Assembly (NCBI GenBank): GCA_963780815.1
Contig: CAWADG010000006.1
Span: 1-64,000 of the forward strand
Reading direction: 5' to 3'
DNA length: 64,000 bases
Source of the DNA: VRUE01 sp963780815
GTDB lineage: Bacteria; Actinomycetota; Thermoleophilia; Solirubrobacterales; 70-9
Shown: positions 23,086 through 31,733 of the stretch, piece after piece
Position numbering within the stretch: the first letter of the stretch is position 1
How the letters are laid out: every line of letters starts with the position of its first letter
The notes under the pieces: model-generated
Database searches by the model: none
What the model was told of the DNA's origin: nothing
The model's input: only the letters and a program-made list of their open reading frames with translations
Made by a program: the position numbers and the translations under genes

Positions 23086-23556
23086 ATGGAACCGAAACAG
23101 AGAGTGCTGGTGATTGCGAACCAGACCGCCGACTCCCCGGACCTGATCGAGGCCCTGCGCCGGCGGCTCGGCGACGATGACTCGAGCTTCACACTCCTGG
23201 TCCCCGCTGTTCCCCACGGCCTTTCCTGGGCCGCGAACATGAAGGCCGGCTGGTCGGCGGCAATCAAGCGCGCCGAAGCCGCATCGCAACGGATGCGGGC
23301 CAGCGGCATCACGCTCGAGGAGGTCATCGTCGGGGACCCGGACCCCTACGCCGCCGCCGGCGACGTGCTTCATGCGGGCGACTTCGCCGAGGTCATCGTC
23401 TCGACACTGCCCCGCGGCATCTCAAATTGGCTCAAGGTCGGCCTCGCCGACCGCCTGCGGCGGGCGTTTGCGATCCCGGTGACTCAGGTCAGCGCGCATC
23501 CGCGGGCAAGGCGGGCAGCGGTCAGGCGAAGAGAGCCAGTGCGCGCTCCGTCCTGA
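23086..23556 (+). CDS. UspA-like alpha/beta domain protein
   Basis: 156 aa from ATG 23086. RVLVIANQTADSPDLIEALR opens an alpha/beta nucleotide-binding-like fold, VGDPDPYAAAGDVLHAGDFAEVIVSTLPRG and the final basic strand complete it. It resembles actinobacterial UspA-related proteins annotated as universal stress or 'GyrI-like' neighbours. The G-2x-G-9x-G ATP motif of true UspA is not present, so nucleotide binding is doubtful. Stand-alone gene. Confidence 0.7.
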   Translation: MEPKQRVLVIANQTADSPDLIEALRRRLGDDDSSFTLLVPAVPHGLSWAANMKAGWSAAIKRAEAASQRMRASGITLEEVIVGDPDPYAAAGDVLHAGDFAEVIVSTLPRGISNWLKVGLADRLRRAFAIPVTQVSAHPRARRAAVRRREPVRAPS

Positions 23557-23565
23557 TTAAAGGGC

Positions 23566-23952
23566 CTATTCGATCTGCAGCGGCGGCGACTGCGCCGGGG
23601 GCGCCGCGTGAAGGGCGCCGGCGTCGGCGGGCTGCTCGACCCCGAGCGCCTCGGCGAGCTCTCCGGACTCGAACATCTCCTCGACGAGGTCGGCGCCGCC
23701 GACCAGCTCGCCGTTGACGTAGAGCTGAGGGAAGGTCTGCCAATCGGAGATCTCCGCGGTGACTTCGCGGAGCGGCTGCAGCGCCGGCAGGACATCGATC
23801 GCCCCATAGTCGACGTCCATCGTGTCGAGGACCTGGACGACCCGCATCGAGAACCCGCAGCGGGGCGCTTCCGGGGTGCCTTTCATGAACAGCAGCACCG
23901 GGTTGCCCGAGATCAGCTCTTCGACCTTGCTCTTCAGCGCTGGATCGGCCAT
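23566..23952 (-). CDS. monothiol glutaredoxin (CGFS type)
   Basis: 128 aa from ATG 23952. LFMKGTPEAPRCGFSMRVVQ holds the CGFS active site at residues ~33-36, followed by FPQLYVNGELVGGADLVEEM, the glutathione-binding TVP-like and GG-x-D motifs. CGFS glutaredoxins bind a [2Fe-2S] cluster with glutathione and shuttle it, often with BolA. The BolA gene is 10 bp upstream on the same strand, a functional pair. The C-terminal ~20 residues are a low-complexity Pro/Ala extension. Confidence 0.95.
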   Translation of the reverse strand: MADPALKSKVEELISGNPVLLFMKGTPEAPRCGFSMRVVQVLDTMDVDYGAIDVLPALQPLREVTAEISDWQTFPQLYVNGELVGGADLVEEMFESGELAEALGVEQPADAGALHAAPPAQSPPLQIE

Positions 23953-23962
23953 CGGGGGAAGC

Positions 23963-24199
23963 CTAGCGCGCGGGGGCACTCGTCCTGATCGAGAGGGCGT
24001 GGATCTGGCCGTCGTCGAACCTCTCGACGACGGCCGCCTTGACGAGGCGGTGCTGGTCGATCCGCGAGAGGCCCTCGAATTGCGGGGCGGTGACGGTGGC
24101 CCGCAGGTGGTCGCCGGCGCCGGTCTCGTCGATCACCTCGACCACGGCGCCGGGCAGCGCCGCCTCGATCATCGACTTGATCTCCGCCAGGTCGGCCAT
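23963..24199 (-). CDS. bolA: BolA family protein
   Basis: 78 aa. MADLAEIKSMIEAALPGAVV followed by a hairpin with DETGAGDHLRATV, the helix LSRIDQHRLVKAAV and a terminal strand HALSIRTSAP match the compact BolA fold, including the conserved His of the F-x-G-x-x-x-x-x-x-H region (RIDQH). BolA proteins associate with CGFS glutaredoxins to modulate Fe-S transfer. The glutaredoxin gene follows at once in the same operon. Confidence 0.93.
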   Translation of the reverse strand: MADLAEIKSMIEAALPGAVVEVIDETGAGDHLRATVTAPQFEGLSRIDQHRLVKAAVVERFDDGQIHALSIRTSAPAR

Positions 24200-24245
24200 C
24201 GCGGCGCGATTCTACGAGGTGCCCGATGCGGGCTAGGATCGGCCG

Positions 24246-25157
24246 GTGGCATGGGAAGAGATTCGGTTCGGCCCGGGCCCGGACAGGTGCGTCGGCCGCC
24301 TCTACCGGCCAGATTCCCCTACCCGGCCACTGGCCTGCGTCGTCATGGGCTCGGGCTTCGCATGCGTCCGCGACCAGGGCCTCGACGCTTTCGCCGAGCG
24401 CCTCGCGGGGGCCGGGTACGCGGCGCTCGCCTTCGACTACAGGCACTGGGGCGAGAGCGATGGCGAGCCGCGGCAGCTGTCGAGCGCAGGCAGCCATCGC
24501 GCCGATTGGCGAGCGGCGGCCGCCCATGCCGCCGCGGAGGAGGACATCGATTCGGCGCGGATCGCGCTCTGGGCCTACTCGCTCGGGACCGGCCACACCC
24601 AGGCCCTGGTCGCGGACGGCTTCGATGTCGCGGCCCTGGTCTGCGTCGCCCCGCTCCTCAACGGCAGGAGCAGCCTCCTGCACATCGGCGGGCCCCGCCA
24701 TGTGATGAGGCTCACCGGAGCGGGAATCCGCGACGCCGGCAGGGCTCTGCGCAGAGCGGATCCCTACCGGATCCCCGCGATCGGCGAGCCCGGCTCGCTG
24801 TCGGTCATCAACAGCCCCGAGACGGTCGAGGGCTTCGCCGCGATCACCCCGCCGAGCTCGAGCTGGCGCAACGAGGTCTGCGCCCGGGTCACCCTCTCAC
24901 CTCCCTACAACCTGGTCAGGAAGGTCCGCAGGATCAGGTGCCCGGCCCTCTATTGCGTCTTCGAGGACGACGACGTCAACCCGCCTAAGCTCGGCCGGCG
25001 CGCCGCCCGCCTCGCCCCTCGCGGCGAGCTTCGCGAGTACCCCGGCGGCCACTACGCGGCCTTCTCGGAGGCGGTCTTCGAGCGCCTTCTGGACGACCAG
25101 CTCGAGTTCCTCGGCCGCCACCTAAGGTCGAGGAGGCCGGCGGCGGCTTCGGCCTAG
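24246..25157 (+). CDS. alpha/beta hydrolase
   Basis: 303 aa from GTG 24246. The fold signature includes CVVMGSGFACVRDQGLDAFA (oxyanion loop), YAALAFDYRHWGESDGEPRQ, a nucleophile elbow reading WAYSLGTGH and a late acid/base pair FEDDDVNPP and GGHYAAF. The nucleophile elbow is A-x-S-x-G rather than G-x-S-x-G, a tolerated variant. The substrate (ester, amide or dienelactone-like) is unknown. Its stop shares a CTAG with the convergent ferredoxin-reductase gene. Confidence 0.88.
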   Translation: MAWEEIRFGPGPDRCVGRLYRPDSPTRPLACVVMGSGFACVRDQGLDAFAERLAGAGYAALAFDYRHWGESDGEPRQLSSAGSHRADWRAAAAHAAAEEDIDSARIALWAYSLGTGHTQALVADGFDVAALVCVAPLLNGRSSLLHIGGPRHVMRLTGAGIRDAGRALRRADPYRIPAIGEPGSLSVINSPETVEGFAAITPPSSSWRNEVCARVTLSPPYNLVRKVRRIRCPALYCVFEDDDVNPPKLGRRAARLAPRGELREYPGGHYAAFSEAVFERLLDDQLEFLGRHLRSRRPAAASA

Positions 25158-26561
25158 CCCGAGATCTTCTCGCCGAGGGCGTCGAGCATCTCCTCGACCC
25201 TGACGAACTTGACCCGGGGCCGGCCGTGCGGCTCGCCGCGACCGACCTCGGCCTCGTCGATCGCCTGCCAGTCCTCGAAGCTCACGAACCGGACCCCGCG
25301 CTCGGCCAGCAGCTCCTCGACCGCGCCCGGCTCCGGATCGGCGGGGTCGAGCAGCGTCCCCGACCCGATGTCGGTGAGCAGGTGTTGGACCGTCTCCAGC
25401 GCGTCTTTCTTGTTGGTGCCGATCACTCCCGAGGGGCCGCGCTTGATCCAGCCCGCCGTGTAGTGGCCGACCTTGTGGCCGGCGTCGTGGGAGTCGAGCA
25501 CGCGGCCGCCCTCGTTGAGGATCAGGCCGCTGCTGTCATCGAACGGCACCCCCTCGATCGGGATCCCCGTGTAGCCGACCGAGCGCAGGATCAGCCCGCA
25601 CTCGAGCTCCTCGCGCTCGCCGCTGTCGCGGGCCCGCAGCGACCCGCCTTCCTCGACCAGCTCGTTGCGGCCGATCACGATCCTCTCGACCCTGCCGTCG
25701 CCCTGGACCTCGACCGGCGAGGAGAGGAAGCGCAGCACGATCCGCTGTCCGCTTGCCCTCCGGCTCGCGCCGGGAGAACTCGCGCAGGGTCTCGACGTTG
25801 ACCCGGGTCGTCTTGTCCGCGTCGTCGGACTCGAGGAAGGCGGCGCTCGCCGGGTCGAGCTCGACCTCGGTGGGATCGACGACGACCTCGGCGTCCGCCA
25901 TCTCGCCGAGCTCCTGGATCTCGGGGTTCGTGAAGGCAGCCTGAACCGGGCCGCGGCGGCCGAGGACGACGATCTCGCGGATCCGGCTGCGGTCGAGCAC
26001 CTCGATCGCGTGGTCGGCGGTGTCGGTCTCGCGCAGCTCCGCGTCGGTCAGGGCGAGCATCCTCGCGACGTCCATCGCGACGTTGCCGTTGCCGATCACG
26101 ACCGCCCGCTCGCAGGAGAGGTCGAACCGCTCCTCGCAGTAGTCGGGGTGGGCGTTGTACCAGCCGACGAACGCGGTCGCCGCGTGGCTCCCTGGAAGCT
26201 CTTCGCCGGGGATGCCGAGGCGGCGGTCGGTCTCGCAGCCGACGGTGTAGACGATCGCGTGGTAGAGGCGCTCGAGGTCCTCGACCTCGACGTCGTGGCC
26301 GACCTTGACGTTGCCGAAGAAGCGGAAGCCCTCGCGGGCGGCGGTCTTTTCGTAGACGCGGATCACCGACTTGATCTTCGGATGGTCTGGGGCGACGCCG
26401 CCGCGGACGAGGCCGAACGGCGTCGGCAGCCGGTCGAAGAGGTCGACCTGGGCGTGCGTCGAGTCGTCCTTGAGGATGTGCTCGGCCGCGTAGAAGCCGG
26501 ACGGGCCGGCGCCGACGATCGCGACGCGGACGGGGTTCTCTGGTGTGCCTACCTTGCTCAT
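25154..26561 (-). pseudogene. ferredoxin-NADP reductase (FprA/adrenodoxin-reductase-like), frameshifted
   Basis: The N-terminal frame (26561 to ~25745) has the FAD motif VRVAIVGAGPSGFYAAEHIL, FGLVRGGVAPDHP and the NADPH motif VIGNGNVAMDVARML. After VETLREFSRREPEGK it breaks. The continuation, in another frame from about 25765, reads RIVLRFLSSPVEVQGDGRVE, then GLILRSVGYTGIP and GHYTAGWIKRGPSGVIGTNK, the FprA C-terminal motifs, to TAG 25154. One extra base between 25740 and 25770 would explain it. If functional it would pass electrons from NADPH to ferredoxin. Confidence 0.85.
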
Positions 26562-26603
26562 GGGCGAAATGGGGGACGCGGAAGGATAGGGAACGCGCGT
26601 TCG

Positions 26604-27299
26604 CTAGGTCGCTGCAGCGACCGCGCTCGGCGCCCCGTCCAGGGCGTCGAGAGCTTTGCGCGGCGACATCGCGACGCAGGTGAAGATCGGGGTCTCGCGC
26701 TCGGTGAAGGCGCTCGACTCGGTCGGGCGGAGCTCCTGGACGAGATCGAGGAACTCGCCGGGATCGTCGCCCTCGAACGCGACGACGAACTCCTGGTCGT
26801 CGAGCCCGAACGAGTAGCTGGTGTTGATCGTGATCTCCGGATGGCGCCGGCCGACCTCGATATGGCTTTTCATGATCCGGCCCCGTTCCTCGTCGCTCAG
26901 CCCATACCAGCGCCGCTGCTTGACCATCGGATAGAGGAACAGGTACTTGCGCTCGGAGACGCAGATCTCGGGCCGCGCCGCCTCATCGGAGTAGGCGGAG
27001 CGCTTGGTCATCGAGAGGTAGGAGTAGGGCGTAGTTGCCCATTTGGCGAGGCCGCTCTGGCCGAGGACGACGTGGAACGTGTGAAGGTCCTCGAGGTTGG
27101 GGCTCTGGGTCAGCAGCACAAGGTCGACGTCGCCGCGCGTTCCTATGGTTGAGTAGGCGCGGAGCGAGCGGTCGAGGGCGAAGTCATCGCAGGCGGCCAG
27201 GAACTCCTGCTTGTCGGCGGCGCGCATCTCGGCGTCGCGGCGGCGCCACTCGGGGTCGATCTTGAAGAAAGTGAACTTGGCGAACGTGCGATCGGCCAT
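26604..27299 (-). CDS. hemQ: coproheme decarboxylase / chlorite-dismutase-like HemQ
   Basis: 231 aa from ATG 27299. The double ferredoxin-like Cld fold is signalled by FAKFTFFKIDPEWRR, TRGDVDLVLL, TTPYSYLSMTKRSAYSD and PMVKQRRWYGLSDEERGRIM followed by SHIEVGRRHP. In actinobacteria this family performs the last haem step, H2O2-dependent decarboxylation of coproheme III. The Tyr in the TPYSY motif and the distal/proximal His in the KSHIEVGRRHP segment fit. It lies downstream of no other haem gene here; a convergent/co-directional ferredoxin reductase follows. Confidence 0.93.
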   Translation of the reverse strand: MADRTFAKFTFFKIDPEWRRRDAEMRAADKQEFLAACDDFALDRSLRAYSTIGTRGDVDLVLLTQSPNLEDLHTFHVVLGQSGLAKWATTPYSYLSMTKRSAYSDEAARPEICVSERKYLFLYPMVKQRRWYGLSDEERGRIMKSHIEVGRRHPEITINTSYSFGLDDQEFVVAFEGDDPGEFLDLVQELRPTESSAFTERETPIFTCVAMSPRKALDALDGAPSAVAAAT

Positions 27300-29106
27300 C
27301 GGGGTCACGATAGCGGTCGCGTTTCTGTCAGCGGGGATCGGGTCGGGGCCTCCGCTTAACTTTTTCGGTGAGGCGTCGGCGGCCGTCCGAGGCTCCGGAG
27401 CCGAAAAAGTACAAGACGCTCCGACCCCCACCCGACCCCCGCCCACCAAGGCGATCATCGCCTTCGTGCCCCGAGGGACAACTCCTCGGCAACTGGCGAG
27501 GGCCGGGTTCTCGCCGGGGCTGATGAGTGCCGGGCTCGGGAGTGTTCCGGCGGAGCAGACGTATCTGGATATCGGGCAGGGAAACCGGGTCTTCGATTCG
27601 CTCTATGACCCGTCCGACCCGCCCGCCTCGGTCGGCGAGGACGTCTGTGCGTCGGTGCGGTCCCGGGCCGTGGTCGAACGGGCCGAATCGGCGCCGGCGG
27701 ATATAGTTCCGGGTCTGCTGGCGAAGACCCTCGCCGACGCGGGCCGGCGTTGTGACGTTCGCATCTCCTCACTGCGGCAGCTTGGCCCACAAATCTTTGA
27801 CGGTGGCCGCGATCGGCTCGTGATCGCGGTCGAGCGGCCGCCGCCTGCGAAGGACCGGCAGCTCGCGATCGGAATTGCGGGGCCGGGATTCGACGGCAAC
27901 CTCACCTCCGACAGCACCCGGCTCGACGGCTACGTCCTCTCGACCGACGTCGCCCCGACGATCCTCGACTTCCTCGGCGTCCCGATCCCGGACGGGATGT
28001 CCGGGCAGCCGATCCGCTCGGAGGGCGAAGTCGATGCCGCGGCGGTGGAATCGCTCGGCAACCGGATGGCGGTGATCTCCGAGCGACGCGGGCCGGTGAT
28101 CGGGCTGGCGCTCCTCGCCTGGCTCCTCGCACTCGTAATGGTCGCGATCGTCGGCGCTGGGCCGGCCGCTCGCGAGGCCGTCCGCGTCGTCGCCCTCAGC
28201 GTCGTCTACCTCCCCCTCGTCCTCCTGATCGGCGCCGCGATCGAGCCGAGCAGGGCGTTGGAAACTGCGCTGACGATCGCGGCCGCGCCCCTCCTCGCCC
28301 TCCTCACCCTCCGCCTGACGAGCGGCCACCGTGCGCTCGGCCTCGCAAGCGCCGCGACGGTGGTCGCCTGCGCGGTCGACGTCATCGCCGGCTCGCCGCT
28401 GACGGCGCTCTCGCTGCTCGGGCCGAACCCGGGCCTCGGGGTGCGCTTCTACGGGATCGGCAACGAGCTCGAGGCGCTCCTGGCCGTGCTCGTCGTCGCC
28501 GGCACCGGTGCCGCGCTTGCCGGCTTCGTGCCGCGGATTCCGGGCACTCGGGCGGCCGGATGGTTCCTCGCGTCCGGGCTTCTCTTCGCCTTTGTATTCG
28601 CCGTCGGCCGCTTCGGGGCAGATGTCGGGGCCGCGATCGTCCTGCCGTTCGGGGCCGCGGTGGCGGCCGCCGCGATCGGCGCCAAGGGCCTGAGATCGGC
28701 GCTCCTGATCGTCGCCGCCCCGGTTCTCGCCGTCGGCCTCCTGGCCCTGATCGACCTCGCCTCTGGCGCCAACTCGCACCTTACGCGGTCGGTGCTCGAC
28801 GCCGGCGGCCTCAACCAGGTCGCGGATGTCGCCCAGCGGCGGCTCGAGCTCTCGGCGCACAGCTTCGCGCGGCCCGTCGTCTACCTCTTCATGCCCCTCG
28901 TCGTCGCGGTCGTGGTCCTGACATTCCTCGGGCGCGACCGGATCGCTTTCTGGCTGCGCGACGCGGCGCCGCTGCGGGCGGGGATGATCGGTGCCCTCGC
29001 CGCGGTCCTGATCGGTGCCCTCGCCAACGACTCGGGCGCGCTGGTGATCGAGATCGGCGCCGCATATCTGAGCGCGTTTCTCGGGTTCGCCTGGGCTGAG
29101 AACTGA
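27286..29106 (+). CDS. polytopic membrane protein, unknown function
   Basis: About 606 aa; the start is uncertain. GTG 27286 gives a signal-like segment (MRSAIGVTIAVAFLSAGIGS) but overlaps the divergent hemQ start by 14 bp; GTG 27466 and ATG 27523 are later alternatives. Residues ~50-260 form an extracytoplasmic domain containing TDVAPTILDFLGVPIPDGMSG, a segment typical of alkaline-phosphatase-superfamily C-termini. The rest contains about ten hydrophobic helices with a conserved FYGIGNELEALLAV motif. Homologues in Thermoleophilia are uncharacterised; no enzymatic residues can be named. Confidence 0.7.
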   Translation: MRSAIGVTIAVAFLSAGIGSGPPLNFFGEASAAVRGSGAEKVQDAPTPTRPPPTKAIIAFVPRGTTPRQLARAGFSPGLMSAGLGSVPAEQTYLDIGQGNRVFDSLYDPSDPPASVGEDVCASVRSRAVVERAESAPADIVPGLLAKTLADAGRRCDVRISSLRQLGPQIFDGGRDRLVIAVERPPPAKDRQLAIGIAGPGFDGNLTSDSTRLDGYVLSTDVAPTILDFLGVPIPDGMSGQPIRSEGEVDAAAVESLGNRMAVISERRGPVIGLALLAWLLALVMVAIVGAGPAAREAVRVVALSVVYLPLVLLIGAAIEPSRALETALTIAAAPLLALLTLRLTSGHRALGLASAATVVACAVDVIAGSPLTALSLLGPNPGLGVRFYGIGNELEALLAVLVVAGTGAALAGFVPRIPGTRAAGWFLASGLLFAFVFAVGRFGADVGAAIVLPFGAAVAAAAIGAKGLRSALLIVAAPVLAVGLLALIDLASGANSHLTRSVLDAGGLNQVADVAQRRLELSAHSFARPVVYLFMPLVVAVVVLTFLGRDRIAFWLRDAAPLRAGMIGALAAVLIGALANDSGALVIEIGAAYLSAFLGFAWAEN

Positions 29107-29263
29107 GTAAGGCAAACGTCGATTTCGGTCCAGTGGCCTCCCGTTGGGCGACCGTCCGGCCGATGACCGGGCGAGGAATTTCCCTCAATCCGGAGGAAAC
29201 GCCATCAATCTTGCCCCGACACCAGCCGAAGGACCATCGCGCTCGCGGACGAATAGTTCCTGC

Positions 29264-31687
29264 GTGCGCTCGTCGACTCTCGGAGCGATCTGCCTGGCGG
29301 CCGTCTCGGCCCTGGCCTTCATTTTCCCGTCGGTGGCGGGTGCCTACCTCGCGCCCGGCCCCTCGGTCCCCGGTGTGGGCACCGAACCGAGGTCTGTGCA
29401 GACAGCCGATCTGAACGGCGACGGCAGGACGGATCTCGTGATTCCGAACACGGGCTCGGACAACGTCTCGGTCCTCCTCGGCAACAGCTCCGGCGGGTTC
29501 ACCCCGGCGATCGGCTCGCCGGTGGCGAGCGACGGTGCGCCCGGATCCCCCGAACCGGTGGCCGCCGCGATCGCCCTCCTCAACCACGACTCGATCCCGG
29601 ACATCGCCCTGGTCAACAAGCGGACCGGGGACGTCTCGATCCTGCTCGGCAACGGCACCGGTCGGTTCAGCTTTGCCCCCGGCTCCCCCGAGACGATTGG
29701 CAGCGGGGGAGAAGAACCCGTTGCGATCGTGAGCGGCGACTTCGATTCGGACGGCGACACGGACCTCGCCGTCGCCGACGAAGGGTCGAACGACGTCGTG
29801 ATCCTGGAGAACGACGGTTCCGGCGGGTTCAACCCCTCGACCGTCAGCCTCAGCGGTGGCGGCGGCCCCAGGGTGATCACGGCCGGTTACTTCGACGCGG
29901 ACGGAAGCCTCGACCTTGCCGTCGGGGAGGAAAACGGCGACGTCGCGATCCTCCTCAACGACGGCAATGGCGGCTTTTCGCCCGCAGCCGGGTCGCCGGT
30001 GGCGACCGGAGGGAGCGACCCTGTCTCGCTCGAGTCGGCTGACCTGAACAGCGACTCGATCCCCGACCTCGCACTGCTCCACGAAAACGACAGCCAGGTC
30101 TCGATTCTCGTCGGCGACGGGACCGGAGGGTTCACCGAAGTCTCGGTCCCGGCCTTCATCGGCGGCGCCCGCTCGCTCGCGGTCGGTGACATCAACGGCG
30201 ACGGCGAACCCGATCTGGCGGTGACCAACGAATTCACCAGCTCGATCCTTATCAACCAGATCCCGGGCCTGCTCGAATTCTTCCCGCTCCAGTTCGCGAC
30301 CATCAACGGCTCGGCCAACTTCGTGACGATCGCCGACATCAACGGGGACGACAACTCGGACCTGGTCTTCGCCGAACCGACCCTCGACTCGGCCTACATC
30401 GTGCTCAGCCTCCCGAGCATCGTCTTCGAACCGCCCGAAGTCTCCTTCGGAACCCAGCCGACGGGCCTCTTCGGGCCCCCGCAGGGGACCATCGTCCACA
30501 ACCTGGACCCGGTCGCGAGCCTTCAGGTTGCCGACGACAGGGTGACCGGGGCGGAGAGGGACGACTTCCTGATCTCCTCCGACGAATGCGAGGGGCGGAC
30601 CGTCGATACCGAACAGACCTGTGAAATCCGGGTCCGCTTCGGCCCCGTGGAAGAAGGGAACCGCGGAGCCGTGCTTCAGGTCACCGACAACGCGATCGAA
30701 GATGCCGGCGCGATTCCCCTGGCCGGCATAGGCGGGCCTCCGCCGCACGGTGATACCGGCCCGACGGGCCCGACCGGGCCGACGGGCTCGACTGGGGCAA
30801 CCGGAGCGACCGGGGCAACCGGAGCGACAGGCTCGACTGGCGCGACCGGCGCGACGGGTGCGACCGGAGCGACTGGGGCAACTGGCTCGACTGGCGCGAC
30901 CGGAGCGACGGGCTCGACTGGCGCGACCGGAGCGACGGGTTCGACTGGCGCGACCGGAGCGACCGGGGCGACGGGTTCGACCGGCGACACCGGAGCAACC
31001 GGCCCGACCGGCGACACCGGAGCAACTGGCGACACGGGCCCGACTGGCCCGACCGGCGACACCGGGGCGACCGGCGCCACCGGCGACACGGGCTCGACCG
31101 GAGCAACTGGCGCGACCGGTGACACCGGCTCAACCGGCGCCACAGGTGCGACGGGCGAGACAGGCGCCACAGGTGCGACCGGCGCAACCGGCGCCACAGG
31201 TGCGAGCGGCCCGACCGGTCCCACCGGTGCCACCGGGCCGAGCGGACCCTCCGGGCCGACCGGTGCCACGGGACCCAGTGGGCCGACCGGTGCGACCGGG
31301 CCGACCGGGGCGGAAGGAAAGAACGGGCCGACCGGGCCGGAAGGCAACCCCGGTGAACACGGCCATAAAGGGCACGACGGCACCCGCGGCCCGAGGGGCC
31401 GGGACGCGGTCGTCACCTGCAGGGTCAAGGAAGACAAGAAGGGCGACAAGAAGCCCAAGATCAGCTGCACCGTCACCTTCGGAGCCTCGTCGAGCGCGAC
31501 CCGCGCTTCGGTCAGCATCTCCCGCGGCAATCACACCTTCGCCCGCGGCCATGCGCCGATCCGCAATCGCCGGGTCCGGGTGCCCCTTCGTGGATCGCTG
31601 ACCCCGGGGCGCTACAGGATCACCGTCCGGTTCACGGACGCCAGCGGCGCGACGAGCGCGTCGAGCAGCTCGATCCGCGTCCGCTGA
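29264..31687 (+). CDS. FG-GAP repeat surface protein with collagen-like stalk
   Basis: 807 aa from GTG 29264, chosen because a signal peptide (GAICLAAVSALAFIFPSVAG) begins there. Residues ~40-375 are FG-GAP/VCBS repeats (repeated D-L-N-G-D-G and D-I-N-G-D motifs, Ca-binding beta-propeller). Residues ~380-490 form an Ig-like choice-of-anchor (ASH-type) domain with a Cys pair. Residues ~497-705 are collagen-like G-x-T/G-P-T repeats. A basic C-terminal Ig-like domain follows. It predicts an adhesive, exported, multidomain surface protein. GAA is used far more than GAG, unlike neighbours. Confidence 0.9.
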   Translation: MRSSTLGAICLAAVSALAFIFPSVAGAYLAPGPSVPGVGTEPRSVQTADLNGDGRTDLVIPNTGSDNVSVLLGNSSGGFTPAIGSPVASDGAPGSPEPVAAAIALLNHDSIPDIALVNKRTGDVSILLGNGTGRFSFAPGSPETIGSGGEEPVAIVSGDFDSDGDTDLAVADEGSNDVVILENDGSGGFNPSTVSLSGGGGPRVITAGYFDADGSLDLAVGEENGDVAILLNDGNGGFSPAAGSPVATGGSDPVSLESADLNSDSIPDLALLHENDSQVSILVGDGTGGFTEVSVPAFIGGARSLAVGDINGDGEPDLAVTNEFTSSILINQIPGLLEFFPLQFATINGSANFVTIADINGDDNSDLVFAEPTLDSAYIVLSLPSIVFEPPEVSFGTQPTGLFGPPQGTIVHNLDPVASLQVADDRVTGAERDDFLISSDECEGRTVDTEQTCEIRVRFGPVEEGNRGAVLQVTDNAIEDAGAIPLAGIGGPPPHGDTGPTGPTGPTGSTGATGATGATGATGSTGATGATGATGATGATGSTGATGATGSTGATGATGSTGATGATGATGSTGDTGATGPTGDTGATGDTGPTGPTGDTGATGATGDTGSTGATGATGDTGSTGATGATGETGATGATGATGATGASGPTGPTGATGPSGPSGPTGATGPSGPTGATGPTGAEGKNGPTGPEGNPGEHGHKGHDGTRGPRGRDAVVTCRVKEDKKGDKKPKISCTVTFGASSSATRASVSISRGNHTFARGHAPIRNRRVRVPLRGSLTPGRYRITVRFTDASGATSASSSSIRVR

Positions 31688-31733
31688 GCCGTTCTGCGGT
31701 CTGGGCCGGTCGATCCTCTACGCTGTGTGACCC

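Noticed and set aside
27211..27285. ATG 27211 as start for the membrane protein
   Set aside because: It would lie 89 bp inside the divergent hemQ coding region and adds a non-family basic leader.
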